From Streptomyces diastaticus subsp. diastaticus (GTDB taxonomy: Bacteria > Actinomycetota > Actinomycetes > Streptomycetales > Streptomycetaceae), in the NCBI RefSeq assembly GCF_011170125.1, contig NZ_BLLN01000003.1, positions 1,240,001-1,304,000 of the forward strand: a stretch of 64,000 bases of DNA. The letters are read 5' to 3'. Below, in pieces: positions 9,474 to 17,995 of this stretch (its first letter is position 1; each line of letters opens with the position of its first letter). The notes under the pieces are model-generated. The model was not told the DNA's origin and did no database searches. It saw nothing but the letters and a program-made list of their open reading frames with translations. The position numbers and the translations under genes were made by a program.

Positions 9474-9602
9474 GACGGCAGGGTGCCAGCCCCCGCCCGC
9501 GTCACGGGCGGCGCGCCCGGCAACGTCCCCGGAACGAGGGACCGCACGGGCCGGCGGGGGCCCAGGCTGCACCGGCCTGTTCCACCTCGGCCCCCGCCGC
9601 CC

Positions 9603-10553
9603 TCACCGGCACGCGCGTGCGGAGCCCCGGGGGCGTCCCGGAAGACCGTCCCCGGCGGCACCCTGGGGCGAGGCGGCGTCGCGCAGCGCGGTGAGCAGCC
9701 CCGTCAGGGCCGGCGTCCGGGGAGCACCCGAGCGGACGGCCGCCTGGATGGTGCGGGTCGGTTCCGGCCCCCGCACCGGGCGGATCGTCACTCCTGGGTG
9801 GGGGACGGCGAGGCCGAGCCGGGGGATGAGGGCGACGCCGAGGCCGGCCGCCACGAAGCCCTGGGCCGTCGTGTAGTCCTGGCACTCGACCGCCACCTCG
9901 GGGGTGAACCCGGCCGCCGCACAGCCGTGCAGGACCGCGTGCAGGCAGGGGCCGGGCGGCTCGCTGCCGACCCAGGGCTCCTTCGCGAGGTCGGCCAGTT
10001 CCACAACCTGCCGGCCGGCCAGCGGGTGGCCGGGGGCGAGAGCCACGCGGTAGGGGTCGTCGAGCAGGTGGACCAGATCCACGCCCGGCGGCGCGGGGGC
10101 GTCCGGCCGGACGACGAGTCCGAGGCCGGCCCGCCCCTCCGCCACCTCCGCCAGCGGGTCGTCGGGCTCGCTGAGCCGCAACTCCACGCCGATCCCCGGG
10201 TGATCTCGCCGGAAACGGGCCAGCGCGGGCGCCAGTAGTCCTGGTCCGGCGGTCGCGAAGTACCGCACCGCCAGCCGTCCGGTCCGGCCCGCCCGCAGAT
10301 CGGCCAGGGCCGCCTCGGCGACGGCGACCTGACCGCCGATCAGCGCGGCGTGCTCGGCCAGCAGGGTCCCGGCCTCGGTCGGCCGCACGCCCCGGCCGGC
10401 CCGTTCCAGCAGGGGCGTGCCCGCCTGTGCCTCCAGGGCCGCCACCTGCTGGCTCACCGCCGACGGGGTGTAGCCGAGCCGCTCGGCCGCCGCCGTCACC
10501 GAGCCGCTGGTCACCACGGCCCGCAGCACCTGCATTCTCCGCACATCCAGCAT
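9603..10553 (-). CDS. LysR-family transcriptional regulator
   Basis: A 316-aa regulator. The winged helix-turn-helix at about residues 4-62 includes 'SVTAAAERLGYTPSAVSQQV' and 'LEAQAGTPLLER'. A two-lobed effector domain of the periplasmic-binding-protein fold follows, with 'LAPGHPLAGRQVVELADLA' typical. It diverges from an EamA transporter gene (128-bp gap), and LysR proteins commonly control the divergent neighbour. The last 25 residues are Gly/Arg-rich and probably disordered. Ligand unknown. Confidence 0.92.
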   Translation of the reverse strand: MLDVRRMQVLRAVVTSGSVTAAAERLGYTPSAVSQQVAALEAQAGTPLLERAGRGVRPTEAGTLLAEHAALIGGQVAVAEAALADLRAGRTGRLAVRYFATAGPGLLAPALARFRRDHPGIGVELRLSEPDDPLAEVAEGRAGLGLVVRPDAPAPPGVDLVHLLDDPYRVALAPGHPLAGRQVVELADLAKEPWVGSEPPGPCLHAVLHGCAAAGFTPEVAVECQDYTTAQGFVAAGLGVALIPRLGLAVPHPGVTIRPVRGPEPTRTIQAAVRSGAPRTPALTGLLTALRDAASPQGAAGDGLPGRPRGSARACR

Positions 10554-10681
10554 GTAGGGCAGCTTAACGGTGTGTGCAAAACCTTTCGCTTGTCCTGTCG
10601 GGTCGACTGCGGAACCGTGAGGACGACCGGACAGGACGGACCGGGTGCGGCACGGCCCACCCGGCGGAGAAGGGTGGCGTG

Positions 10682-11623
10682 ATGCGGGACACGAGCGGCG
10701 GCGGGGTGCGGGCGACGGGCCGGGTGGTGGTGCTCGCGCTGCTCTGGGGGTCGACCTTCCTCTGGATCGACCTCGCCCTGGACGGGTTCAGCCCCGTCCA
10801 GATCACCTTCGTCCGCTGCGCCCTCGGCGCCGCCCTGCTGCTCGTGCTGGCCCGGCGGGCCGGGGTGCGCCTGCCGCGCGGACGGAGGATGGCCGGGCGG
10901 CTGCTCGTCGCCGCCCTGCTCTGCAACACCCTGCCGTTCGCCCTGTTCAGCCTCGGTCAGCAGTCCGTGGACTCCGGTGTCGCGGGCGTCCTCAACGCCA
11001 CCACCCCGCTCTGGTCCCTGCTGGTCGGCCTGGCGGCGGGGGACCGGCGCGCCCTCGGCGCCCGCCCTCTGGCCGGACTGGCCGCCGGGTTCGCCGGGAC
11101 GGTGGTGATCTTCGCCCCGTGGCAGTCGGGCGCCCTCGCGGGATGGGGTGCCCTCGCCCTGCTCGGGGCGGGTGCGAGTTACGCCCTGGCCTTCGCCTGG
11201 ATGGGGCGGGTGCTCGCCGGGCAGGGGGTGCCGGCCATCGGCCTGTCGGCGGCGCAGCTCTCGGTGGCCACGCTCCTCGCCGCACTGCTGCTGCCGTGGG
11301 GCGGGCCCCCGCCGACGGCGCCCGGCCCGGTGCCCGTCCTGGCACTGGTGGTGCTCGGGCTCTTCGCCACCGGGGTCACCTTCCACCTCACCTTCCGGAC
11401 CATCGTCGCCGAGGGGCCGACCCAGGCGGCGGCTGTCGGCTACCTGCTCCCGGTGGTCTCGGTGCTGCTCGGCGCCGTGGTCCTCGGTGAGCGGGTCGGC
11501 TGGCGGGTGGTCGCCGGGACGGCCGTCGTGCTGGGCGGGGTGGTCCTCACCCGGTGGGGGGCCCGTTCGCGGGTCCCGGCCGGGAAGGCGGGGGAGTGCC
11601 CCGAGCCGCTGCCCGCCCGCTGA
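10682..11623 (+). CDS. EamA/DMT-family transporter
   Basis: A 313-aa integral membrane protein with ten predicted helices in two EamA repeats: the first starts at 'VVLALLWGSTFLWIDLAL' and the second at 'AGWGALALLGAGASYALAFA'. 'NATTPLWSLLVGLAAGDR' and 'AAAVGYLLPVVSVLLGAVVL' are the usual helix-4 and helix-9 signatures. Family members export amino acids, nucleosides or toxic metabolites. I chose ATG 10682 after a GAAGGGTGGC stretch; GTG at 10679 is equally possible. It is probably regulated by the divergent LysR protein. Confidence 0.9.
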   Translation: MRDTSGGGVRATGRVVVLALLWGSTFLWIDLALDGFSPVQITFVRCALGAALLLVLARRAGVRLPRGRRMAGRLLVAALLCNTLPFALFSLGQQSVDSGVAGVLNATTPLWSLLVGLAAGDRRALGARPLAGLAAGFAGTVVIFAPWQSGALAGWGALALLGAGASYALAFAWMGRVLAGQGVPAIGLSAAQLSVATLLAALLLPWGGPPPTAPGPVPVLALVVLGLFATGVTFHLTFRTIVAEGPTQAAAVGYLLPVVSVLLGAVVLGERVGWRVVAGTAVVLGGVVLTRWGARSRVPAGKAGECPEPLPAR

Positions 11624-11625
11624 AC

Positions 11626-11670
11626 GCGCCGGAGCCCGGCACCCGTGGGGGAGGGGCCGGGCTCCGGCGC
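11626..11670. terminator. Terminator between convergent EamA and permease genes
   Basis: A perfect 15-bp stem (11626-11640 with 11656-11670) with a 15-nt loop begins 2 bp after the EamA stop and ends 16 bp before the permease stop codon on the other strand. Confidence 0.82.
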
Positions 11671-11686
11671 GTGCGGGCGGCCGAGG

Positions 11687-13099
11687 TCACCCGCCGTCCG
11701 TCTTTTTGTCCTCGCCGGAGAGCGGGTCCTTCTCGTCGTACGCCGAGGTGCCGGCGTCGAGGAGCGGGGCCTCCCCCTTCAGGTGGGCGGGGGCGAAGGC
11801 CCGCAGGACGTGGTAGCCGGTGATGACCACCAGGGTGCCGAGCGCGATGCCGCCCAGTTCGAAGTTGTCGGTGATCTTCAGGCTGACTCCGCCGACGCCG
11901 ATGATGATGCCCGCGGCGGCCGGGACCAGGTTGAGCGGGTTGCGCAGGTCGACCTTGGCGTTGGTCCAGATCTGCGCGCCGAGCAGGCCGATCATGCCGT
12001 ACAGGATGACGGTGATGCCGCCGAGGACGCCGCCGGGGATGGCGGCGACGACGGCGCCGAACTTGGGGCAGAGGCCGAACAGCAGGGCGAAGCAGGCGGC
12101 GGCCCAGTAGGCGGCGGTGGAGTAGACGCGGGTGGCCGCCATGACGCCGATGTTCTCGGAGTACGTGGTGTTGGGCGGGCCGCCGACGGCGGTGGAGAGC
12201 ACCGAGGCGGCGCCGTCGGCCGCGATGGCGGTGCCCAGCTTGTCGTCGAGGTCGTCGCCGGTCATCTCGCCGACCGCCTTGACGTGCCCGGCGTTCTCCG
12301 CGATGAGCGCGATGACCACGGGGAGCGCCACCAGGATCGCCGACCATTCGAAGCTCGGCGCGTGGAAGGAGGGCAGGCCGATCCAGTCCGCCTTCGCGAC
12401 GCCCGACAGGTCCAGTCGCCAGTGGTCGACCGCCTCGGCTCCGCCGGCCGGGCTGTGGATCCTGCCGAGGACGAGGTCGAGCACCCAGGAGAGCAGGTAG
12501 CCGAAGACCAGACCGAGGAAGATGGCGATACGCGAGAGGAAGCCGCGCAGGCAGACCACGGCCAGGCCGGTGAAGAGCATCACCAGCAGCGCCGTCCACT
12601 GGTCCTGCGGCCAGTAGGTGGTCGCGGTCACCGGGGCGAGGTTGAAACCGATCAGCATGACGACGGCGCCGGTCACCACCGGCGGCATCGCCGCGTGGAT
12701 GACGCGGGCGCCGAATCTGCGGACGACCAGGCCGGCGAGGAAGAGGACCACCGCCACGACCAGCACGGCACCGGTGACGGTGGCGCTGTCGCCGCCGCTC
12801 GCCCGGATCGCCGCCGCCACCCCGACGAACGACAGGGAGCAGCCCAGATAGCTGGGCACCCTCCCGCGCGTGGACAGCAGGAAGATCATGGTGGCGACAC
12901 CCGACATCATGATCGCGAGGTTGGGGTCGAGCCCCATCAGGACGGGTGCCACGAACGAGGCGCCGAACATGGCCACGACGTGCTGGGCGCCGAGCCCCGC
13001 CGTCCGGGGCCAGCTCAGCCGCTCGTCGGGGCGTACCACGGCCCCCGGGGCGGGTGTCCGTCCGTCGCCGTGCAAGGTCCAGCGCACGCCGAGGCCCAT
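11687..13099 (-). CDS. NCS2-family uracil/xanthine permease
   Basis: A 470-aa membrane protein with about 12-14 helices. 'GLGAQHVVAMFGASFVAPVL' at about 35-54 is the hallmark of the nucleobase:cation symporter-2 family, and 'ALIAENAGHVKAVGEMTGDD' contains the family E-N-x-G-H substrate motif. 'GGPPNTTYSENIGVMAATRV' is the helix-10 signature. It imports uracil or a purine base with protons. Start ATG 13099 has AAGGAG at a good distance. The C-terminal tail is acidic and charged. It stands alone on the minus strand. Confidence 0.92.
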   Translation of the reverse strand: MGLGVRWTLHGDGRTPAPGAVVRPDERLSWPRTAGLGAQHVVAMFGASFVAPVLMGLDPNLAIMMSGVATMIFLLSTRGRVPSYLGCSLSFVGVAAAIRASGGDSATVTGAVLVVAVVLFLAGLVVRRFGARVIHAAMPPVVTGAVVMLIGFNLAPVTATTYWPQDQWTALLVMLFTGLAVVCLRGFLSRIAIFLGLVFGYLLSWVLDLVLGRIHSPAGGAEAVDHWRLDLSGVAKADWIGLPSFHAPSFEWSAILVALPVVIALIAENAGHVKAVGEMTGDDLDDKLGTAIAADGAASVLSTAVGGPPNTTYSENIGVMAATRVYSTAAYWAAACFALLFGLCPKFGAVVAAIPGGVLGGITVILYGMIGLLGAQIWTNAKVDLRNPLNLVPAAAGIIIGVGGVSLKITDNFELGGIALGTLVVITGYHVLRAFAPAHLKGEAPLLDAGTSAYDEKDPLSGEDKKTDGG

Positions 13100-13482
13100 G
13101 GTCGCTCCTTGTTGATCGCGAGAAGTCCGCTGAGATGGCCGAAACCCGAGGGAAACGCAGCGGGGGCGTCGCACCGTTCCGGCCCACCGGCGTGGGTGCC
13201 GGAGAAAATATCAGCCACATGGTAATGCCGCCCGGACCTCTCTCCGCGCCAGGACGGGCCGGACCGCCGTGTCACGCGGCCGGGGTGGCCGCTCATGCGC
13301 GCTGAGCGGTTGCTTAGAGTGGTGGGTGCAGACCCCGGCCGGCGGCCGTCCGGAGCCCGGCCCACCCTCGCGGGTGAGTCACTTTTCGGACATCCGTCGG
13401 CGGCCCGGTCCCCGCCCACCGGACAGGACCGCCCGCACCGGGACGCTCCCTCACCTTCCGCGCCCACCTCAGGAGACCGCCC
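13100..13482. other. Intergenic region between divergent permease and thioesterase genes
   Basis: 383 bp without a convincing gene. The permease promoter should lie near 13200-13230, where the sequence is locally AT-rich (GAAAATATCAGCCACATGG). Near 13300, TGAGCGGTTGCTTAGAG resembles half of a TetR-type site followed by a weak -10; it could drive the thioesterase. Neither promoter is certain. Confidence 0.4.
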
Positions 13483-13944
13483 GTGACCGCCGCCCCGCTC
13501 GCCGACGCGCCGACCGCCGCCGAGGCTTCCGGCGTCCTCGTCCCCGTCGAGGTCCACTTCGACGACCTGGACGCCCTCGGCCTCCTCCACAACGCCCGCT
13601 ACCCGCTCCTCGTCGAGCGGGCCTGGGGCGCGCACTGGGCCGAGCGCGGTCACGCCTACGCCGGGGACTGGCACGCCGCGGGCGACGCCTGCAACGCGGT
13701 CAAGGAGTTCCGCATCTCCTACGAACTCCCGGTCACCCGTTCCGGCGGCCACGCCGTGCACCTCTGGCTGGAGCGCCTAGGCCGGACCGGGCTGACCTAC
13801 GGCTTCCGGCTCTGCTCCGCCGACGGCCTCACCACGCACGCGCGCGGCCACCGGGTCCTGGTCCGGCTGGACCCCGACACGATGCGTCCCGCGCCGTGGA
13901 CCGAGGAGTTCAGGAACGCGGCGCGTCCGCTGCTGCGGGGCTGA
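13483..13944 (+). CDS. Acyl-CoA thioesterase, hot-dog fold (4HBT type)
   Basis: A 153-aa single hot-dog protein. 'VHFDDLDALGLLHNARYPLL' at about residues 22-41 is the D-x-x-x-G-x-x-x-N motif of the 4-hydroxybenzoyl-CoA thioesterase class, with the Asp near 28 as candidate catalytic residue. Such enzymes hydrolyse acyl-CoA in the cytoplasm; the chain is unknown. GTG 13483 follows AGGAGA. Its last 35 bp overlap the 3' end of the convergent MFS gene, which means the two transcripts are antisense there. Confidence 0.87.
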   Translation: MTAAPLADAPTAAEASGVLVPVEVHFDDLDALGLLHNARYPLLVERAWGAHWAERGHAYAGDWHAAGDACNAVKEFRISYELPVTRSGGHAVHLWLERLGRTGLTYGFRLCSADGLTTHARGHRVLVRLDPDTMRPAPWTEEFRNAARPLLRG

Positions 13945-15133
13945 CCGCGCCCTCGGCCACCGGAGCCCCACGGCCGGTCCGGAGCACCCCCGCGCCCACC
14001 ACCAGGCCGAAGGCGAGCACCGTCACCAGCCCGAACGACACCACCAGCGAGGAGAGGTCGGCCACCCCGCCGATCGCCGAGGGCGCGATCAGCCCGGAGG
14101 TGTACGTGATGGTGGCGACGCCCGCGATGGCCTGCGCCGGGCGCGGGCCGCTGCGGGCCGCCGCCGCGAAGGCCAGCGGCACCACCACGGCCACGCCGAG
14201 GCCGATCAGCCCGAACCCGGCCAGCGCCGCCACCGTGCCGGTCGAGGCCACCACGAGGACCCCGCCCGCGGTGGCCAGCACGCCGCCCACACGGACCGTC
14301 CCCACCGGTCCGAACCGGTCCACGACGCGGTCGCCGCTGAGCCGCGCCACCGCCATGGTCAGTGCGAACGCCGTGGTGGAGGCGGCCGCGACACCGTGCG
14401 AGCCGCCGAGCACGTCCCGCAGGTAGACGCCGGACCAGTCCATCGCCGCGCCCTCCGCGAAGACCGCGCAGAAGCCGACGGCGCCGATCAGCAGCGCGGA
14501 CCTCGGCGGCAGCGCGAACCGCGGCGGCGGCGTCTCGTCGGGCTCGCTGCGGACGTCCGGCACCCCCTGGCACACCGCGACCGCGAGCGCCGTCAGCACC
14601 AGGGCGGCGCCGGCGTGGTGCAGCCGGGCGTCCACGTGCAGGTGGGCGGCGAGCGTCCCGGCCGCCGAGCCGAGCAGCGCGCCCACGCTCCACATACCGT
14701 GCAGCCCCGACATCACCGACCGGCCGATCCGGTTCTCGACCTCCACGCCCAGCGCGTTCATCGTCACGTCCGACATCCCGGCGCTGGCCCCGTAGACGAA
14801 GAGGGCCAGGCAGAGCGTGAGAAGGCTCGGGGCGAGTGAGGGCAGAGCCAGGGAGAGGGTCCACATGGCGACCAGGGCGCGCAGCGCCGCCCGGGAGCCG
14901 AACCGGTGGCTCACCGACCCGGCCAGCGGCATCGCCAGCGCGGCGCCGACGGCGGGGAAGGCGAGCGCCAGGCCCAGCTGTCCCGCGCTGAGCTGGGCGT
15001 GTTCCTGGATCCACGGCACCCGGGTCGCGAAGCTCCCCGTCACCGCGCCGTGCGCGCAGAAGACGGCGGCGACGGCGTACCGGGCCCGCCGCACACCGCC
15101 GTCCTTCACCGGTGTGTCCGCGTCCGCTGTCAT
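13910..15133 (-). CDS. MFS transporter
   Basis: A 407-aa protein with about 12 transmembrane helices. It starts 'RRARYAVAAVFCAHGAVTGS' and has paired domains of the major facilitator type, related to the fucose/YbjJ-like branch. ATG 15133 has GGAGG in front. It diverges from a ROK regulator with a perfect palindrome between them, so it is probably repressed by that regulator and may carry a sugar or sugar derivative. The C-terminus overlaps the convergent thioesterase gene. Confidence 0.9.
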   Translation of the reverse strand: MTADADTPVKDGGVRRARYAVAAVFCAHGAVTGSFATRVPWIQEHAQLSAGQLGLALAFPAVGAALAMPLAGSVSHRFGSRAALRALVAMWTLSLALPSLAPSLLTLCLALFVYGASAGMSDVTMNALGVEVENRIGRSVMSGLHGMWSVGALLGSAAGTLAAHLHVDARLHHAGAALVLTALAVAVCQGVPDVRSEPDETPPPRFALPPRSALLIGAVGFCAVFAEGAAMDWSGVYLRDVLGGSHGVAAASTTAFALTMAVARLSGDRVVDRFGPVGTVRVGGVLATAGGVLVVASTGTVAALAGFGLIGLGVAVVVPLAFAAAARSGPRPAQAIAGVATITYTSGLIAPSAIGGVADLSSLVVSFGLVTVLAFGLVVGAGVLRTGRGAPVAEGAVSPAAADAPRS

Positions 15134-15203
15134 CGGGTTCCCCTCCTGGATGGAACGGCACGGACCCGCCCCGGACGGACCGGTCGCCCTGCCGGGCGGT
15201 AAA

Positions 15204-15226
15204 CTATCAGGAACCCTGCCTGATAG
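15204..15226. promoter_or_regulatory. Perfect inverted repeat, probable ROK operator
   Basis: CTATCAGG at 15204-15211 and CCTGATAG at 15219-15226, separated by 7 bp, lie midway between the divergent MFS (start 15133) and ROK (start 15254) genes. The dyad sits in a locally AT-rich stretch (about 15200-15240), as expected for an overlapping promoter. ROK repressors bind dyads of this length. Confidence 0.85.
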
Positions 15227-15253
15227 ATAAGTTGTTTCTGGAAGGATCGCGGC

Positions 15254-16453
15254 ATGCCCGCCTCACCGCGCACCGCCCGGGTCATCAACGACCGGCTCGC
15301 CCTGGACCATCTGCTGCGCGAGGGCCCGCTGACCGCGGCCCGCCTCAAGGAACTGACCGGCCTCTCCCGGCCGACCGTCGCGGATCTGGTCGAGCGCCTC
15401 ACCGAGGCCGGGCTGATCCGGGTCGTGGGGGAGAGCGGCGCCGACCGGCGCGGGCCCAACGCCCGCCTCTACGGGCTGGTCGCCGAGCGCGCCCACCTCG
15501 CCGCCCTCGACGTACGGACCAGCGGCCTCGCCCTCGTCGTCACCGACCTCCTCGGCACCCCGCTCGCCGAAGCCCGGCTGCCCATCGACGGCGGCCTCGG
15601 GACGGTGCCCGCCGTGGAACGCGCGGTCGGCCTCCTCGACACAGCGCTCGCCGAGGCCCGCGTCGAGGCGCTGCACAGCGTCTGCGTCGGCGCGCCCGGC
15701 CTGGTCGACCCGGCCACCGGCGAACTGCGCGACTCCACCGGGCTGCCGGGCTGGCACCGGCGCCTGGTCCGCGCCCTCCAGGGCCACCGCTCCGCCCGCG
15801 TCCTGGTCGAGAACGAGACCAACCTCGCCGCCGTCGCCGAACGCCGCCACGGCGCGGCCCAGGACCACGACACCTTCGTGCTGCTCTGGCTCGGCCACGG
15901 CGTGGGCGCCGCCGTGGTCCTCGACGGGGTGCTGCGTCGCGGGGCCGGGGGAGGCGCGGGCGAGATCGGCTTCCTGCCCGTCCCGCTGACCTCCTCGCTG
16001 CCCAGCGCCACCGACTGCGGCGGTGGCTTCCACTCCCTGGCCGGAGCCTCGGCCGTGCACGACCTGGCCCGCCACCACGGTCTGCCCGTCGCCGGGGCGC
16101 GCGAGGACGCCGACGGCCGCGACGAGCCCGTCTCCGCGACAGCCGTCCGCGCCGCACTGGAGGCGGGCGCCGCCGGAGAGCTCTTCCTCGACGCCCTGGC
16201 CGACCGGGTCGCCCTCGGCGTCGCCGCCGTCGCCGCCGTACTGGACCCCGGCTGCGTCGTCCTCGCCGGGGAGACCGGCGAGGCCGGCGGGGAGGCCCTG
16301 GCCGCCCGTGTCGGCAAACGCCTCGCCACCCTCTCCCCGCTGCGCACCGACGTCCGGGCGACCCGTCTCGGCGGCAGGGCCGTCCTGGCCGGCGCCCTCC
16401 TGGCGGCCCAGGAGGAGGCGCGGGAGGCCGTCTTCTCGCCGGAGGCGACGTAG
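15254..16453 (+). CDS. ROK-family transcriptional repressor
   Basis: A 399-aa protein. An N-terminal winged helix-turn-helix ('LTAARLKELTGLSRPTVADL', about 27-46) precedes a ROK actin-like domain ('VCVGAPGLVDPATGELRDST', then 'LLWLGHGVGAAVVLDGVLR'). The zinc motif C-x-C-G-x-x-G-C of typical ROK proteins is reduced to 'DCGGGF', and the E-x-G-H sugar/zinc motif reads E-I-G-F, so it should act as a regulator and not as a kinase, possibly with altered ligand binding. It diverges from the MFS gene across a perfect dyad. Confidence 0.9.
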   Translation: MPASPRTARVINDRLALDHLLREGPLTAARLKELTGLSRPTVADLVERLTEAGLIRVVGESGADRRGPNARLYGLVAERAHLAALDVRTSGLALVVTDLLGTPLAEARLPIDGGLGTVPAVERAVGLLDTALAEARVEALHSVCVGAPGLVDPATGELRDSTGLPGWHRRLVRALQGHRSARVLVENETNLAAVAERRHGAAQDHDTFVLLWLGHGVGAAVVLDGVLRRGAGGGAGEIGFLPVPLTSSLPSATDCGGGFHSLAGASAVHDLARHHGLPVAGAREDADGRDEPVSATAVRAALEAGAAGELFLDALADRVALGVAAVAAVLDPGCVVLAGETGEAGGEALAARVGKRLATLSPLRTDVRATRLGGRAVLAGALLAAQEEAREAVFSPEAT

Positions 16454-16580
16454 GCGGCCGCGTCCGGTCCCCGACCGGACCGTCCCGCACGCCGATCCGC
16501 CGGACAGCCGGTCAGGTGGCTGACCACGCCGGACTCCGCGAGCCCCCCGGACCCCTCCGGCTCAGCCTCTCCCGCCCCGG

Positions 16581-16612
16581 CCGGCGTTCAGCCCGGCCGG
16601 GCTGAACGCCGG
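16581..16612. terminator. 32-bp perfect palindrome, bidirectional terminator
   Basis: A gapless perfect palindrome of 16 bp per arm (arm CCGGCGTTCAGCCCGG) lies about 130 bp after the ROK gene and 250 bp beyond the convergent oxidoreductase gene. It can fold on either strand and most likely ends both transcripts. Confidence 0.75.
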
Positions 16613-16712
16613 GAAGCGGCGCCCGGGCGGCCAGGGCCGCCGAGCGCCGCGGACCACCCCGGCCCGGCACCGGCGTTCGCGGCCGGCCGTGACGGCCACC
16701 GGCACCGAGGCG

Positions 16713-16812
16713 TCGGCCGGCGGCCCCGCCCCCCTCGGCCGGCGGCCCCGCCCCCCTCGGCCGGCGGCCCCGCCCTGGCGTGCGGCCCCGCCCTGGCGTG
16801 CGGCCCCGCCCC
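16713..16812. repeat. Two abutting GC-only minisatellites
   Basis: A 22-bp unit (start TCGGCCGGCGGCC) occurs twice perfectly at 16713-16734 and 16735-16756 with a partial third copy. It runs into an 18-bp unit (CGGCCCCGCCCTGGCGTG) at 16765-16782 and 16783-16800, plus a partial copy to 16812. Both units share the CGGCCCCGCCC core, so one probably arose from the other by slippage. They lie in the 410-bp non-coding gap between convergent genes (16454-16863). Confidence 0.9.
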
Positions 16813-16863
16813 GGCCGGCGGCCCGGCGCCGACCGCCCCGGCCACGCCGGAGAGCCCCAGCCC

Positions 16864-17601
16864 TCAGGCCCCCCGCTCCGACAGGAACTCCTCGAAGGTG
16901 ACCGAGCCCCGCACCCCGCCGGGGGCCAGGTGCTTCCCCGACCGGAACGCCCCGTACGTGCGCCCGGCCAACGGCACCTCCACCATCCGCCGCTCCTTGC
17001 CGGAGGCGGCCACCCATGCCTCGGCCAGTGACCGCAGGTCGCGCACCTCCGGGCCGCCCATGTCGGGCACCCGCCCCGCGGGTGACCCGAGCGCCAGTCC
17101 GGCGAGGCGTCCCGCCACCTCCTCGACGGCCACGGGCTGGTCCTGGAGCCCCTTGGGCAGCAGCATCACCGGCGGCCGCCCCAGTGCCCGCAGCACGGAG
17201 CGCACCAGGTCGTGGAACTGGGTGGCCCGCAGCACGGTCCACCCGATGCCGGACTCCTCGACCATCCGCTCGACCTTGTGCTTGACCCGGTAGTACGGGT
17301 ACGGCACCTGGTCCACCCCCACGATCGAGATGTACACCAGGTGCTCCACACCGGCCCGGCGCGCGGCGGACAGCAGGTTCCCCGCCGCCTCGTCGTCGCC
17401 GCCCATGGGGGAGGAGGCGACGTGCACGACCGTCCCGACCCCGGCCAGGGCCGCGTCCAGGCCCTGCCCCTTGCGCAGGTCGACCGGATGGTGCGGATCG
17501 CGCCGGCTCAGCACCCGTACGTCCTGCCCCTCCTCGCGCAGCCGCGCCACCAGCGGCCGCCCCAGGGTCCCCGTCCCGCCCGTGACCATCATCGTCGTCA
17601 T
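16864..17601 (-). CDS. NAD(P)-binding, NmrA-like oxidoreductase (atypical SDR)
   Basis: A 245-aa protein. 'MMVTGGTGTLGRPLVARL' at residues 4-21 is the Rossmann G-x-x-G-x-x-G motif, and 'VVHVASSPMGGDDEAAGNLL' and 'VEHLVYISIVGVDQVPYPYY' fit atypical short-chain dehydrogenases of the NmrA type. The canonical Y-x-x-x-K is present in altered context as 'YYRVKHK'. Such proteins either sense NADP(H) or reduce small molecules. Start ATG 17601, with a second Met 4 residues on. Its promoter region abuts the FMN riboswitch of the divergent rib operon. Confidence 0.85.
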   Translation of the reverse strand: MTTMMVTGGTGTLGRPLVARLREEGQDVRVLSRRDPHHPVDLRKGQGLDAALAGVGTVVHVASSPMGGDDEAAGNLLSAARRAGVEHLVYISIVGVDQVPYPYYRVKHKVERMVEESGIGWTVLRATQFHDLVRSVLRALGRPPVMLLPKGLQDQPVAVEEVAGRLAGLALGSPAGRVPDMGGPEVRDLRSLAEAWVAASGKERRMVEVPLAGRTYGAFRSGKHLAPGGVRGSVTFEEFLSERGA

Positions 17602-17720
17602 GGCTGCCAGCCTGGCAGCAGCGGGGCGGGGCCGCGCGCCGGCCGGGGCTCCTGTGAGTCGGACCACAGGCGGACGACGGCCCTTGACCGGCGTGGCACA
17701 CTGGCGGGAGTAGTCAAGCA

Positions 17721-17847
17721 GCGCACTCCGGGGTCGGTGTAATTCCGAACCGGCGGTAACAGTCCGCGACCCGTCCGCATCCAGTGGGCGGTTGACCAGG
17801 TGGAATTCCTGGACCGACGGTGAAAGTCCGGATGGGAGGCAGTGCGC
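17721..17847 (+). ncRNA. FMN riboswitch (RFN element) of the rib operon
   Basis: The closing helix P1 is GCGCACT (17721-17727) with AGTGCGC (17841-17847). Between them are the conserved RFN blocks: 'CCGGCGGTAACAGTCCGCGA' near 17750, 'TGGAATTCCTGGACCGACGG' near 17801 and 'TGAAAGTCCGGATGGGAGGC' at 17821. FMN binding normally lowers expression of the downstream genes. It lies about 150 nt before the ribD start; a small hairpin around 17880-17915 and sequestration of the AGGAGG at 17984 are candidate output mechanisms. Confidence 0.96.
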
Positions 17848-17995
17848 GGCGGGCGAGGACGTGCCGCCGTGGTGCCGTTTCCGCGGGAGAGATCCCACGG
17901 GACGGTTCCTTCCGGTGTCGTGCGTGCCGTCGTCCGTCTCGCTGTCCTCGTGACAGGCCCCGGAGTCCGTGCCCGAAAGAGGCAGGAGGACCCGG

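Noticed and set aside
11645..13225. 526-codon plus-strand frame opposite the nucleobase permease
   Set aside because: Asp/Gly/His-rich shadow; the minus strand has the NCS2 signature motifs.
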